Assembly (NCBI GenBank): GCA_947379755.1
Contig: CANCOC010000004.1
Location: 16,674-80,673, forward strand
Length of the DNA: 64,000 nucleotides
Direction of reading: 5' to 3'
Source: Alcaligenaceae bacterium
GTDB taxonomy: Bacteria; Pseudomonadota; Gammaproteobacteria; Burkholderiales; Burkholderiaceae_B
A model generated the notes under the pieces. The model was not told the origin of the DNA. It searched no databases and saw only the letters and a list, made by a program, of their open reading frames with translations. Below are positions 8,576 through 17,015 of this stretch, piece after piece. Position 1 is the stretch's first letter, and each line of letters starts with the position of its first letter. Made by a program: the position numbers and the translations under genes.

Positions 8576-9757
8576 ATGCTGACCTGGAACGACGAACCTA
8601 CTACTACGCACACCTCGCCCCCTCAGGGCGTGGCGCCTGCGCAAGCCTCCCTGCCACAACGCAATGCCACCGGAGTATTCGGTGACGATGCGTTGCCCAC
8701 CCCCGGCCTGTCTCTCAAACCGGTGGCCGCCGATGCGGCAACACGCGTCAATGTCGCGGACAAACGCATCATCAATGGCAAGACAGATGTCAATCAACTG
8801 GTGCCCTTCAAGTACAAATGGGCCTGGGAAAAATACATTGCAACCTGCGCCAACCACTGGATGCCGCAAGAAATCAATATGTCGCGCGACATCGCGCTCT
8901 GGAAAAATCCAAACGGACTGACTGAAGACGAGCGTCGCATTATCAAACGCAATCTTGGTTTTTTCGTCACGGCTGACTCCCTGGCTGCCAACAACATCGT
9001 GCTGGGAACCTACCGCCACATCACGGCTCCCGAATGCCGCCAGTTTTTGTTGCGCCAGGCGTTTGAAGAAGCGATTCATACCCACGCCTATCAATATATT
9101 GTTGAGAGTCTGGATCTTGATGCCTCCGAAATCTTTAATGCCTACAACGAAGTCCCTTCGATTCGGGCCAAAGACCAATTCCTGATTCCGTTCATTGACG
9201 TCATTGCAGATCCTCTGTTCAAGACCGGTACACCCGAGGCTGACCAGACACTGTTGAAATCGTTAATTGTGTTTGCCTGCCTAATGGAAGGCCTGTTCTT
9301 CTATGTCGGTTTTACACAAATTCTTGCACTGGGTCGCCAGAACAAGATGACAGGAGCCGCGGAGCAGTACATGTACATCCTGCGTGATGAATCCATGCAT
9401 TGCAATTTCGGCATTGATCTGATTAACACGATCAAACTTGAAAATCCTCACCTCTGGACACCTGCATTCCGCGAAGAAATTCGTGCACTGTTCGCAAAGG
9501 CTGTTGATCTGGAATATGCATACGCTGAAGACACCATGCCACGTGGCGTGCTGGGTCTGAATGCACCAATGTTTAAATCATATCTGCGCTTTATTGCAAA
9601 TCGTCGTTGCCAACAGATCGGTATTGAGCCATTATTCGCACAGGAAGAAAATCCATTCCCGTGGATGGCTGAAATGATTGACTTAAAGAAAGAACGTAAC
9701 TTTTTCGAAACACGTGTGATTGAGTATCAGACTGGCGGTGCCCTGAACTGGGAGTAA
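8576..9757 (+). CDS. nrdB: class Ia ribonucleoside-diphosphate reductase, beta subunit
   Basis: This 393-residue subunit holds the di-iron centre and tyrosyl radical used by NrdA. The ligand motifs are intact: [12 protein letters not shown] gives the Glu-x-x-His pair and, four residues later, the radical Tyr. [10 protein letters not shown] gives a further Glu, and DESMHCNFG the last Glu-x-x-His pair. The presence of the Tyr marks it as class Ia rather than a Tyr-less Ic or Ie type. The first 70 residues (Thr/Pro-rich, up to [11 protein letters not shown]) are longer and less conserved than in E. coli NrdB. It is co-transcribed with nrdA, 18 bases downstream. No ferredoxin (yfaE) gene follows; the H1-like gene is next. 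Confidence 0.97.
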   Translation: MLTWNDEPTTTHTSPPQGVAPAQASLPQRNATGVFGDDALPTPGLSLKPVAADAATRVNVADKRIINGKTDVNQLVPFKYKWAWEKYIATCANHWMPQEINMSRDIALWKNPNGLTEDERRIIKRNLGFFVTADSLAANNIVLGTYRHITAPECRQFLLRQAFEEAIHTHAYQYIVESLDLDASEIFNAYNEVPSIRAKDQFLIPFIDVIADPLFKTGTPEADQTLLKSLIVFACLMEGLFFYVGFTQILALGRQNKMTGAAEQYMYILRDESMHCNFGIDLINTIKLENPHLWTPAFREEIRALFAKAVDLEYAYAEDTMPRGVLGLNAPMFKSYLRFIANRRCQQIGIEPLFAQEENPFPWMAEMIDLKKERNFFETRVIEYQTGGALNWE

Positions 9758-9793
9758 TCCGCTAGTCAGAGTCTTGACGCGCAGCAGTAACTT

Positions 9794-9870
9794 CCGATGG
9801 ATGGCAAAAAAATCCATCGGTGCCATTTGAATTGGTTCGCGCCCTCTTGGCGGGAGGCAGTTCAAATGGC
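9794..9870 (+). promoter_or_regulatory. alternative hairpins in the nrdB-H1 leader region
   Basis: Three helices share this stretch. CCGATGGAT (9794-9802) pairs with ATCCATCGG (9812-9820). ATGGCA (9801-9806) can instead pair with TGCCAT (9821-9826). GCCATTTGAA (9822-9831) pairs with TTCAAATGGC (9861-9870). The middle pairing excludes parts of both others, an attenuator-like layout. None has a clear T-run after it. It could be nrdB 3' structure or an H1 5' leader. Confidence 0.55.
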
Positions 9871-9891
9871 TGTGCCGTATTCATTAGCACA

Positions 9892-9967
9892 AACCAGTTG
9901 TCTACCGAGGTCTGGTTGTGGTTTGTTCCTATGAATAACTCGGGCGACACAAAGTCCCATGGTGGGA
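9892..9967 (+). promoter_or_regulatory. further inverted repeats in the H1 leader
   Basis: AACCAG (9892-9897) pairs with CTGGTT (9912-9917), and TCCCA (9955-9959) with TGGGA (9963-9967) across a 3-base loop. Together with the upstream helices they leave little of the 261-base gap unstructured before the H1 ribosome site (AAGGAG near 10006). Confidence 0.4.
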
Positions 9968-10018
9968 TGAGTCAAGCACGGGTTTAATGTTTGGGACCCT
10001 GAACTAAGGAGTATTACC

Positions 10019-10524
10019 ATGGCAACAGCCAAAAAAGCAGTCAAGAAAGTTGCAGCAAAGAAAGTAGTTGCTAAGAAAGTAGTTGCTAAGAAAGTAGTTG
10101 CTAAGAAAGTTGTGGCAAAGAAAGTTGTAGCTAAAAAAGTTGTAGCTAAGAAAGTTGCAGCTAAGAAGCCAGCAGCTAAAAAAGTTGCCGCTAAAAAGCC
10201 TGCAGCTAAAAAAGTAGCAGCTAAGAAGCCTGCAGTTAAGAAAGTTGCAGCTAAGCCAGCAGCCAAAAAAGTTGCCGCCAAAAAGCCAGCAGCTAAAAAA
10301 GTCGCAGCTAAGAAGCCTGCAGCTAAAAAAGTTGTCGCTAAGCCAGCCGCTAAAAAAGTAGTCAAGCCAGTCGCAGCTAAGCCAGCTGCAAAAAAAAAAT
10401 AGTTAAAAAAGCTGCGGCCAAAAAGCCTGCAGTCGCTGCCCCCACGGCAGTTGCAGCACCAGTGGCCAAAACAGCCCTGAATCCTGCAGCATCGTGGCCA
10501 TTTCCTACGGGCGGCCGTCCTTAA
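10019..10524 (+). CDS. histone H1-like DNA-binding protein, reading frame interrupted by a -1 shift at an A10 run
   Basis: The zero frame runs from ATG 10019, after a good AAGGAG site, to TAG at 10400-10402: 127 residues made almost only of Lys, Ala, Val and Pro in repeats such as AAKKP and VAKKV. In the -1 frame the coding pattern continues without a break (KKAAAKKPAVAAPTAV, then NPAASWPFPTGGRP) to TAA at 10522-10524. That tail is the typical C-terminus of Burkholderiales H1-like proteins such as BpH1 of Bordetella. A -1 slip on the ten A's at 10390-10399 gives exactly 168 codons. Either the gene uses ribosomal or polymerase slippage, or it is a frameshift mutation or a homopolymer sequencing error. 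The protein binds DNA non-specifically and compacts it. It has its own terminator. Confidence 0.9.
10390..10399 (+). other. A10 slippery run, site of the -1 frameshift
   Basis: Ten A's with zero-frame codons GCA AAA AAA AAA TAG. The phase offers the classical A AAA AAG/A-type slippery heptamer directly before the stop codon. A -1 slip reads AAA ATA GTT AAA AAA GCT and rejoins the H1 coding pattern. Confidence 0.8.
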
Positions 10525-10549
10525 GCTTTAAGGCTTAGGCTAGTACTAA

Positions 10550-10576
10550 CCGCCCAGTTCGCTGGGCGGTTTTTTA
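10550..10576 (+). terminator. rho-independent terminator of the H1-like gene
   Basis: CCGCCCAG (10550-10557), a TTCG loop, CTGGGCGG (10562-10569), then six T's and ATTT. This is the clearest intrinsic terminator in the window. It lies 26 bases after the -1-frame stop of the H1-like gene. Confidence 0.95.
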
Positions 10577-10599
10577 TTTGCTTCGCGGGATTGACTGCG

Positions 10600-10648
10600 A
10601 ACTGGATTCAAGGCATGGCTCATGCGACAATGAATCCCTACCCCAGTT
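10600..10648 (+). promoter_or_regulatory. nested hairpin just upstream of yggT
   Basis: Nested arms: AACTGG (10600-10605) with CCAGTT (10643-10648); GGATTCA (10604-10610) with TGAATCC (10631-10637); and inside them GCATG (10613-10617) with CATGC (10621-10625) around a GCT loop. It ends two bases before the AAGGA ribosome site of the next gene. Confidence 0.5.
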
Positions 10649-10660
10649 GTTAAGGACGGC

Positions 10661-11230
10661 ATGCATATGCTTGGTGATATTCTGCGTTTTTTACTCGAAA
10701 TCGGCTCATCTCTCTTTGGCGCGGCTTTGTTGGCACGGGCCTGGATTCATGCCGTCAGACTGCACCCATTTAACCCGATGTCACAGGCCATCCACCAGGC
10801 CACGAACTGGCTGATTCTGCCTCTTCGCAAACTTCTTCCCGCAGGCAAGACGCTTGACTGGGCCAGCCTGGTTGCAGCGTTAATCGTTGCAATGCTTTAT
10901 TTGATTCTGATGTGGGTCGTATCGACCGGCACACTTCCGCCGCCGAGCCTGCTTCCAGCAGTTGTAGGTGCCGCAGTCGTGACCATGGCACGCTGGGCGC
11001 TTAACCTGATTGTCTGGATGACACTGATACAGGCAGTGCTTTCATGGGTGAATCCACTGGCGGCAGTTATGCCCGTATTGCGTACGCTGACAGAACCCTT
11101 GCTGTTACCGATCCGCCGGATCATGCCCCAGTTCGGGTCGCTCGACCTCTCGCCCATTGCCTTGCTGATACTCGCACAAGTTGCGATGATGGTGCTCAAT
11201 CGAATCAGCTTCTCACTGTTTGGCGTGTAA
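10661..11230 (+). CDS. YggT family integral membrane protein
   Basis: This 189-residue, very hydrophobic protein has two YggT repeats. Each has a pair of membrane helices and an R-x-[IL]-P-like hallmark: WLILPLRKLLP (about residue 50-60) and PLLLPIRRIMPQFG (about 145-160), followed by DLSPIALLILAQV. Bacterial YggT/YlmG relatives have been linked to osmotic tolerance and to membrane or division organisation; the biochemical role is not known. ATGs at 10661 and 10667 are both possible after AAGGA at 10651-10655; I take the first. The gene is followed after 3 bases by the MscS-type channel gene, so the pair probably forms an operon concerned with membrane stress. Confidence 0.88.
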   Translation: MHMLGDILRFLLEIGSSLFGAALLARAWIHAVRLHPFNPMSQAIHQATNWLILPLRKLLPAGKTLDWASLVAALIVAMLYLILMWVVSTGTLPPPSLLPAVVGAAVVTMARWALNLIVWMTLIQAVLSWVNPLAAVMPVLRTLTEPLLLPIRRIMPQFGSLDLSPIALLILAQVAMMVLNRISFSLFGV

Positions 11231-11233
11231 ACC

Positions 11234-13642
11234 ATGTACTGTGCTTCAAAAAGTCTTCAGTCCCTGTCCATTGCGCTGACAGGACTTGTACTCACACTAT
11301 GCATGCATACCGGCCAGGCCCAGATCCTGCCCGGCTCGCAACTCTTTAATCCTGCAACAAAGACCAGCAAAGACAGCAAGGCAGGCGCAAAAGTCACCTC
11401 ACTGACTGGTGCACAGCTGTCACTGCGCACTGTCGCAGAAATTGATGCGCAACAGTCAGAAATGCAAGCAAGACTGGACACGACCAAGTCTGAACTGAAC
11501 AAAACCCAGAATGCGCTCAAAGACATTCTGCCTTCCGATACGGCCGCACGCGAAACACTTAACGAGCGCATCAGCTATTTACAAACGCAGTCTGATGGCT
11601 ACAGCCAGATTGTTGACACATTAAAAGACCTGCGCAGACTCAACGACAAAGTCACCCGTACACAGAAAGAATACGATAGCTGGCAACCCCCCGCAGGTGC
11701 AGCCCCCTGGCGCCTCTCGGTTGGAGATGAAGTCCAGCTTTCAATTTTGCAAGTTCAGTATCAGATTCAGCACCTGGATCAACGTCTCGGCATTCTGGAC
11801 GAACAGATCCTTGACCTCAAAAAAGCACACTCTCAGATCGAAGTTGATTTGCGCCAGGTGAGCAACAAGACAGAGCCCACTTCAACATCAACAATCCTGC
11901 CCCCAGGGCGCTCGGCAGAAGCCCTGCAGCGCCGGATGGAGCTCAACAATAGCGAGATATCTTTAACCGTCATCGACAAAGATACGGTCATGACCGAGCG
12001 GCTGATTGCATCGATCCGGCTGTCTACTCTCAAAAAGACATGGGCATACTACGACAACCAGTTTGAATTTTCTGATGAAGACCTCAGGGTCATGCTGGCG
12101 GATCTGGATAAACAGATTGCCACGCTTCGCAGCAAGGAGCTGCAAGCCAGCTCAAAGATCAACCGGACCCTTGATCAGGCCGTCGTCGCAAAATCACAGC
12201 TGGAGCAAGCGCTTGCATCACCCACAGCAACATCAGAAACGCTGACCCAGGCAAAAAACACCTTGCGGATGGCTGATATTCAGGCCGAAGCCGCACGTAT
12301 CGAGCGTGAAAAATATCGCGCGCTGATCGAACTCGTCAATCTTCAGATTCAGCTCTGGAAAATCAGACACAATATTTACTCTCCAAACCAGACGGCAGCA
12401 GACTTCCTGACCGCTAAAACACAACAGCTCAACCTGGTCCGACGACTCGATCAAGGTCAGCAATACCTGACGCAGATGATTGCAGAAAAATCACAGTCGT
12501 CATTTGATATCAATGAACAACTTAAGACCGCACAATCCAATACTGAAAAAGCCTTTTTAACAAGCCTGACCAAACCCATCACCGAGCAGCTCGATAATGC
12601 ACGCTCGGTATATGCGGAAGTCGGCCGCGTCAAACAATTGCTGCAAATCACCAACGAAGAGATCAACAGTAAAGAGTCTAATCGCAGCATCAGCCAAAAA
12701 CTGGATGCCTTGCACGGTATCGTCTGGTCGGCCGCAAAAACCGTATGGAACTACGAGATTTTTGCAGTCGATGACAGCATTCTGGTCGATGGTCGCGAGG
12801 TCAAGCTCAAACGCAGTATCACGATTGGTAAAAGCGTCGGTGCGCTGGCCATTCTGATTATTGGTTTTATGCTGATCACCGGACTCATCCGGCGCACACT
12901 GGCGCTGGCCGTTAACAAAGCGAATCTTGGTGCAAGCAAATCGATCGTGATTGGCCGCTGGCTCACGCTGCTTGCCGGAGTCACGCTCATCATTTCAGCG
13001 TTTAATCTGGTTGAAATCCCGCTCAGTGCCTTTGCCTTTTTTGGTGGTGCACTGGCAATTGGCGTTGGTTTCGGAACTCAGAATTTGCTGAAAAATCTGA
13101 TTAGTGGTGTCATGCTGCTAATTGAAAAACCCATCCGGATCGGAGATCTGGTCGAGATTGATGGCATCACAGGCACCGTCACTTCGATTGGCATTCGGTT
13201 CTCCACTATCCACGGCGCGCAAGGAACCGACACGCTGATTCCAAACAGCGTGCTGGTCGAGCAAAAGCTGGTGAACTGGACATACTCCACTCCAGATATC
13301 CGCAAAGAGCTGCTGGTCACCGTCGATGCTGGCTCAGACACACAAAAAGTCTGCGACTTGCTTCTTAAGGTGAGTCTTGACCACCTTTCTGTGATGCGGA
13401 CACCTGGACCGTTGGTCACACTAGAAGATTTTGGCGACAATGGCCTGGTGTTTAAATTGCAGTGCTGGATGAAAATCCAGCCTGGCTTGAATCCCAATGT
13501 GGTTCTGAGCGAAATGAGATTGAATATTCTGCAGAAGTTCAATGCTGCTGGCATCAAACTGCCATTTCCACAACGCACGGTGCAGTTTGATCAGAACAGC
13601 CCGATCCAGGTGCATATCAATCCAACAGAAACAACATCCTGA
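11234..13642 (+). CDS. large MscS-family mechanosensitive channel with periplasmic coiled-coil domain
   Basis: 802 residues. A signal peptide (about 1-30, ending THTGQAQ-like HTGQAQ) precedes a long, Gln/Asp/Leu-rich, largely helical periplasmic region (about 60-500) with coiled-coil stretches. Membrane helices follow near 535-565 and 580-620. The MscS pore helix and beta domain are clear: GGALAIGVGFGTQ, NLISGVMLLIEKPIRIGD, and LIPNS in the region after about 600. Channels of this type open under membrane tension in hypo-osmotic shock. The build resembles MscK/YbdG-like large MscS proteins but is shorter than MscK (about 1100). It follows yggT by 3 bases and converges on the SlyB-like gene. 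Confidence 0.9.
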   Translation: MYCASKSLQSLSIALTGLVLTLCMHTGQAQILPGSQLFNPATKTSKDSKAGAKVTSLTGAQLSLRTVAEIDAQQSEMQARLDTTKSELNKTQNALKDILPSDTAARETLNERISYLQTQSDGYSQIVDTLKDLRRLNDKVTRTQKEYDSWQPPAGAAPWRLSVGDEVQLSILQVQYQIQHLDQRLGILDEQILDLKKAHSQIEVDLRQVSNKTEPTSTSTILPPGRSAEALQRRMELNNSEISLTVIDKDTVMTERLIASIRLSTLKKTWAYYDNQFEFSDEDLRVMLADLDKQIATLRSKELQASSKINRTLDQAVVAKSQLEQALASPTATSETLTQAKNTLRMADIQAEAARIEREKYRALIELVNLQIQLWKIRHNIYSPNQTAADFLTAKTQQLNLVRRLDQGQQYLTQMIAEKSQSSFDINEQLKTAQSNTEKAFLTSLTKPITEQLDNARSVYAEVGRVKQLLQITNEEINSKESNRSISQKLDALHGIVWSAAKTVWNYEIFAVDDSILVDGREVKLKRSITIGKSVGALAILIIGFMLITGLIRRTLALAVNKANLGASKSIVIGRWLTLLAGVTLIISAFNLVEIPLSAFAFFGGALAIGVGFGTQNLLKNLISGVMLLIEKPIRIGDLVEIDGITGTVTSIGIRFSTIHGAQGTDTLIPNSVLVEQKLVNWTYSTPDIRKELLVTVDAGSDTQKVCDLLLKVSLDHLSVMRTPGPLVTLEDFGDNGLVFKLQCWMKIQPGLNPNVVLSEMRLNILQKFNAAGIKLPFPQRTVQFDQNSPIQVHINPTETTS

Positions 13643-13660
13643 CCGACCGAGGCTTTTGTC

Positions 13661-14107
13661 TCAGTTGGGCAGGACCCGTGTGACACCTGAGCCACTGATG
13701 ACTTGCACGCGCTGGTTCAGTTTGATGCTGACATCCGACTGCTGTGTAATCGTGCGGATCTCGCCGTTATCGAGCCGCACAGTGATCTCAAAACCATCCG
13801 TCTGACCGGAGTGCTCTTCGGTTGTATCGCCTGCAAGGTTGCCAAGAACCGCTCCCCCCACCTGCGACAGCGAACGTCCGGCAGAGCCTGCAGGCTGTGA
13901 GGCACGCTCCTCACTTAAATAGATCGCTCGCACGTTGATGACGATCCCGTTGCGGGCGATCTGTTCACGCGAGCTTGCAGGCCGGTCACCTGCGGCACCT
14001 GATGAAGGCGTGCTGGTCTGAGCACACCCCACCACGCTCAGCACGCACACGAGCACCATCCAAAAACATTTTGTATGACGTGGATCAGACAAAAAAATAG
14101 AAGGCAT
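13661..14107 (-). CDS. SlyB/PcP-like outer membrane lipoprotein
   Basis: 148 residues from the ATG at 14107, which has AGGGG upstream; an ATG at 14131 lacks a ribosome site. A hydrophobic signal ends with the lipobox VVGC, so the mature protein is probably lipid-anchored in the outer membrane. The C-terminal half follows SlyB-type lipoproteins: NGIVINVRAIYL, a short glycine-rich piece (VGGAVLGNLAG), and a beta-rich end, EITVRLDNGEIRTITQ to VQVISGSGVTRV. The glycine-zipper segment is much shorter than the usual 2TM form, with the second Gly-rich helix replaced by a polar stretch (DTTEEHSGQTDG). Such proteins support envelope stability. It is convergent with the mscS gene. Confidence 0.75.
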   Translation of the reverse strand: MPSIFLSDPRHTKCFWMVLVCVLSVVGCAQTSTPSSGAAGDRPASSREQIARNGIVINVRAIYLSEERASQPAGSAGRSLSQVGGAVLGNLAGDTTEEHSGQTDGFEITVRLDNGEIRTITQQSDVSIKLNQRVQVISGSGVTRVLPN

Positions 14108-14141
14108 GATCGTACCCCTGCATTCAAACATGAATCAAAAA

Positions 14142-15089
14142 CTAGCCAGGCAAATGCAGGCCAAACTGCGCATGCAGCTGGGCACTGATCTCAGCACGGT
14201 TCGGGGCATGGTTTTGAGGCCCGCGCGAAGCAATCTTGATTGAACCCATCAAATTACCAAGCTTGCACGCATCGCTCCACCCCCAGCCTACAGTCAAACC
14301 ATAGAGCAACCCGGCGCGATGTGCATCACCGCAACCTGTTGGATCCACCACGCCGCTTGGTGTGACGGGATCGATATGCTCCTGGTGACCATCCGTGTAC
14401 AGCGTCGCTCCGTTCGCACCGCGTGTGACGACGACGGCTTGCAGACCTTCGGCCAGCTGGGCAATCGAGCGCTCAGTACGCTGTTCAACCACGCTCGCCT
14501 CGTAATCATTGACACAGAGCACTTGCGCGAGCGAGAGCATGTGCAGGATGTCTTTGCCATCAAACAGGGGCATGGCCTGACCCAGATCAAAGATAAATGG
14601 AGTGCCCTGGGCATGCAAACGCTCTGCGTGCGCCAGCATGCCGGCTTTTGAGTCCGGAGCCACAATGGCCCAGGGAGCCTGATGACCCGTCAAGTCATTC
14701 TGTGACGAGTGCTCCATCGCACCAGGGTGAAAGGCCGAGATCTGATTGTCATCCAGATCGTTGGTAATAAAGCATTGCGCCGTCAGGGTATCGGGAATCA
14801 CACGCATCATGCTGACGTTAATGCCAAGCTGTTCAAAGCGCTGGATATAGTCCGAGGCATCCTCACCGACTGTCGCAATGGGAACAGGTTGACCGCCAAG
14901 CAAATTCAGGTTGTACGCAATATTGCCTGCGCAGCCGCCAAACTCGCGTCGCATGCTTGGCACCAAAAACGATACGCTGAGCGCATGAATGCGATCAGCC
15001 AGAATATGGTCTTTAAAACGCCCTTCAAACACAGCGATCGTATCGAACGCAACGGAACCACAAATCAGTACGGGAGCTGTCATGCTCAT
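14142..15089 (-). CDS. PfkB/ribokinase-family sugar or nucleoside kinase
   Basis: 315 residues. The N-terminal CGSVAFDT and the GG motif region (REFGGCAGNIAYNLNLLGG) fit the PfkB fold. The C-terminal signature DPTGCGDAHRAGLLYG supplies the anion hole and catalytic base Asp; Cys and His stand where Ala and Phe are more usual (GAGDAFR). The group is often annotated adenosine kinase or carbohydrate kinase in Burkholderiales; the substrate cannot be fixed from sequence. It starts 3 bases after the DUF3426 gene stop, so it lies in a minus-strand operon prmA-DUF3426-PfkB. Confidence 0.88.
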   Translation of the reverse strand: MSMTAPVLICGSVAFDTIAVFEGRFKDHILADRIHALSVSFLVPSMRREFGGCAGNIAYNLNLLGGQPVPIATVGEDASDYIQRFEQLGINVSMMRVIPDTLTAQCFITNDLDDNQISAFHPGAMEHSSQNDLTGHQAPWAIVAPDSKAGMLAHAERLHAQGTPFIFDLGQAMPLFDGKDILHMLSLAQVLCVNDYEASVVEQRTERSIAQLAEGLQAVVVTRGANGATLYTDGHQEHIDPVTPSGVVDPTGCGDAHRAGLLYGLTVGWGWSDACKLGNLMGSIKIASRGPQNHAPNRAEISAQLHAQFGLHLPG

Positions 15090-15092
15090 GCC

Positions 15093-16049
15093 TCAAGGAA
15101 AAAATTTATCGAGTTGAAAACCATTAATCTGCAACCCAGTCACCGTAAACGGCAACGAGAGATTGACTTCCTGCCCTGCTGCAAAAGCCTGATCAGTCAG
15201 ACTGGAGGGCAAGTATTGATAAGGAGCGATGATCTTGCGAACGACCGTTGTGCCCGAGGCATCTTTGAGTTCAAGGGTCAAATGCGGCCAGGGCTGGTTC
15301 TTATCATACCGGTTACGCATCGTGAAGCGAAGCGTCAGCTCCGTTGGCTGACCTTCCTGCGTCTGCCCGGCGGATTGCTGTAAAGAAGACGCATCAATAG
15401 AGATCCGCTCAAGATGGCGAGTCAAGGAGATGTCACACCCCAGCCGCGCACAGGCACTGAGCAAGAGTGGCTGCATACTGGGCAAGCGGGTCACGATTTC
15501 ATTACGATAGATGTATACGCCCTGGGCAAGCAGGGCAAGCAACGCCAATCCGGCAGCCATGCTCCACAAGATCTTCACAAACAGGCCTGGCCCCTCGTCT
15601 GCCATCAGAAAATCAGGCTGCCGCCCCATCGCCATCAAATGCGGCTCGCGCCTTCTGGTTTCGCCCTGAACGCCTGAGGCCTGCTGAACAGGCTCCTGTT
15701 CAGCAAAAAACTCGACACTCGATCGGCTGCGCATCACGGCAGGCGCTGGCTGTGGTGGTTCCGGGGCAAGGTATTGTTCAATGCGAACAGAGCTATCCAT
15801 ACGTGGTGCGACAGTCGGCTCAACCGGCATGTATGAAGGTACTGATGCTGGCGCATGCGCATCCTGTGAAACTTCCGAAGGCTGGGAGGCACGGGTTGTC
15901 AGCGTGGGCAGATCATTTTCGAGGTTGGCATAGCCATCAAAAATTTTGGAGCATGTCCCGCAACGTACCAGCCCGTCATTGAGGCTCAACTGTTCCGGCG
16001 AAACCAGAAAGTCATTCTGACATTTGGGGCAGCGCGTCACAAGACTCAT
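15093..16049 (-). CDS. zinc-ribbon (MJ0042 type) and DUF3426 membrane protein
   Basis: 318 residues. A zinc ribbon opens the protein with two Cys pairs (RCPKCQNDF and VRCGTCSKIFDG). A Pro/Gln-rich linker follows, then one membrane helix (about 175-195, WSMAAGLALLALLAQGV) and a C-terminal DUF3426 domain (SLPFTVTGLQINGFQL at the end). The family is common downstream of prmA in betaproteobacteria, but no molecular role is established. The topology implied is a cytoplasmic zinc ribbon and a periplasmic beta domain. It lies 9 bases after prmA and 3 before the kinase gene. Confidence 0.88.
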   Translation of the reverse strand: MSLVTRCPKCQNDFLVSPEQLSLNDGLVRCGTCSKIFDGYANLENDLPTLTTRASQPSEVSQDAHAPASVPSYMPVEPTVAPRMDSSVRIEQYLAPEPPQPAPAVMRSRSSVEFFAEQEPVQQASGVQGETRRREPHLMAMGRQPDFLMADEGPGLFVKILWSMAAGLALLALLAQGVYIYRNEIVTRLPSMQPLLLSACARLGCDISLTRHLERISIDASSLQQSAGQTQEGQPTELTLRFTMRNRYDKNQPWPHLTLELKDASGTTVVRKIIAPYQYLPSSLTDQAFAAGQEVNLSLPFTVTGLQINGFQLDKFFP

Positions 16050-16058
16050 GACAACGCC

Positions 16059-16961
16059 CTAGGGCTTGGTGCCTGCGAGGCACACCCAGCCATCGCGGGC
16101 CTGCCAGACAGACATTGGCAGCCATGCCGCATAGGCTGCGGCAACTTCCTCAGCCTGACGTTCAAGAACGCCAGACAAAATCAGCTGCCCGCCTGGGCGC
16201 ACACGACCGGCCAGCATTGGAGCCAGCACTTTGAGCGGATTGGAAAGGATATTCGCAACAACAACGTCGAACTGTCCGTCCTGCAACCCATCGGGCAGCA
16301 TGGACGCTACCGTCACACCGTTGGCAATCGCGTTATCACGCGTAGACTGGACAGCTTGCTCATCGATGTCGACACCAACCGTGCGCAAGGCGCCCAGCAT
16401 GGATGCAGCGATCGCGAGAATACCTGAACCACAACCATAATCCAGTACCGTTGCCTGCGCGGGCAGGCAGTCCGCCAGCCACTCCAGACATAAGTGCGTA
16501 GTGGGATGACTGCCGGTCCCAAATGCGAGGCCTGGATCAAGCTGGATCGCAATGCGATGAGGCTCGGGTGTTGCCGGCATCTGATCAGCGTGCCAGCTTG
16601 GCACAATCAGAATGCGTTGACCAACAGAGATGGGACCGAATTGCGACTGCGTCAGGCGCACCCAGTCTGCATCAGGGACGTCACGCAGATGCCATGGCAG
16701 CTCAGCAATGGGCCCCGTGTCCTGCAACGCAGCCTCAAGCATTTGCTCTGGATCTGCACCATCGGCAAGCAAGACGACCAGGTGATTGCGCATCCAGGCC
16801 TGCGAGTTGGGCTCACTACCCGGCTCACCAAACAATGGTTGCTCAGCCTCCGTGTCAAGATCTGCATCCTCGACAGAAACTGAGAGCGCGCCAGCCTCAA
16901 GCAGCGCATCTGAAAGCGATTCAGCAAAAGAACCCGGGCAAAGCAATACCATTTCACGCAT
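16059..16961 (-). CDS. prmA: ribosomal protein L11 methyltransferase
   Basis: 300 residues, the normal PrmA length. The protein trimethylates ribosomal protein L11 with S-adenosylmethionine. The SAM-binding motif is VLDYGCGSGILAIAA, the acidic end of the second strand is VGVDIDEQA, and the family motif VVANILSNPLK covers the substrate/SAM site. The N-terminal L11-recognition domain contains LSVSVEDAD. It heads the prmA-DUF3426-PfkB operon and lies 54 bases after accC, so accB-accC-prmA may be one transcript, an arrangement frequent in this order. Confidence 0.96.
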   Translation of the reverse strand: MREMVLLCPGSFAESLSDALLEAGALSVSVEDADLDTEAEQPLFGEPGSEPNSQAWMRNHLVVLLADGADPEQMLEAALQDTGPIAELPWHLRDVPDADWVRLTQSQFGPISVGQRILIVPSWHADQMPATPEPHRIAIQLDPGLAFGTGSHPTTHLCLEWLADCLPAQATVLDYGCGSGILAIAASMLGALRTVGVDIDEQAVQSTRDNAIANGVTVASMLPDGLQDGQFDVVVANILSNPLKVLAPMLAGRVRPGGQLILSGVLERQAEEVAAAYAAWLPMSVWQARDGWVCLAGTKP

Positions 16962-17015
16962 GACGATTTCCGCTCATCCGGTTGACCTGCCCGGGTTGAT
17001 CCAGCACACAGCCGG

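Noticed and set aside
10019..10400. Tandem repeats of the H1-like gene as a CRISPR or satellite array
   Set aside because: The repeats are imperfect, in frame and encode Lys/Ala motifs; there are no spacers.
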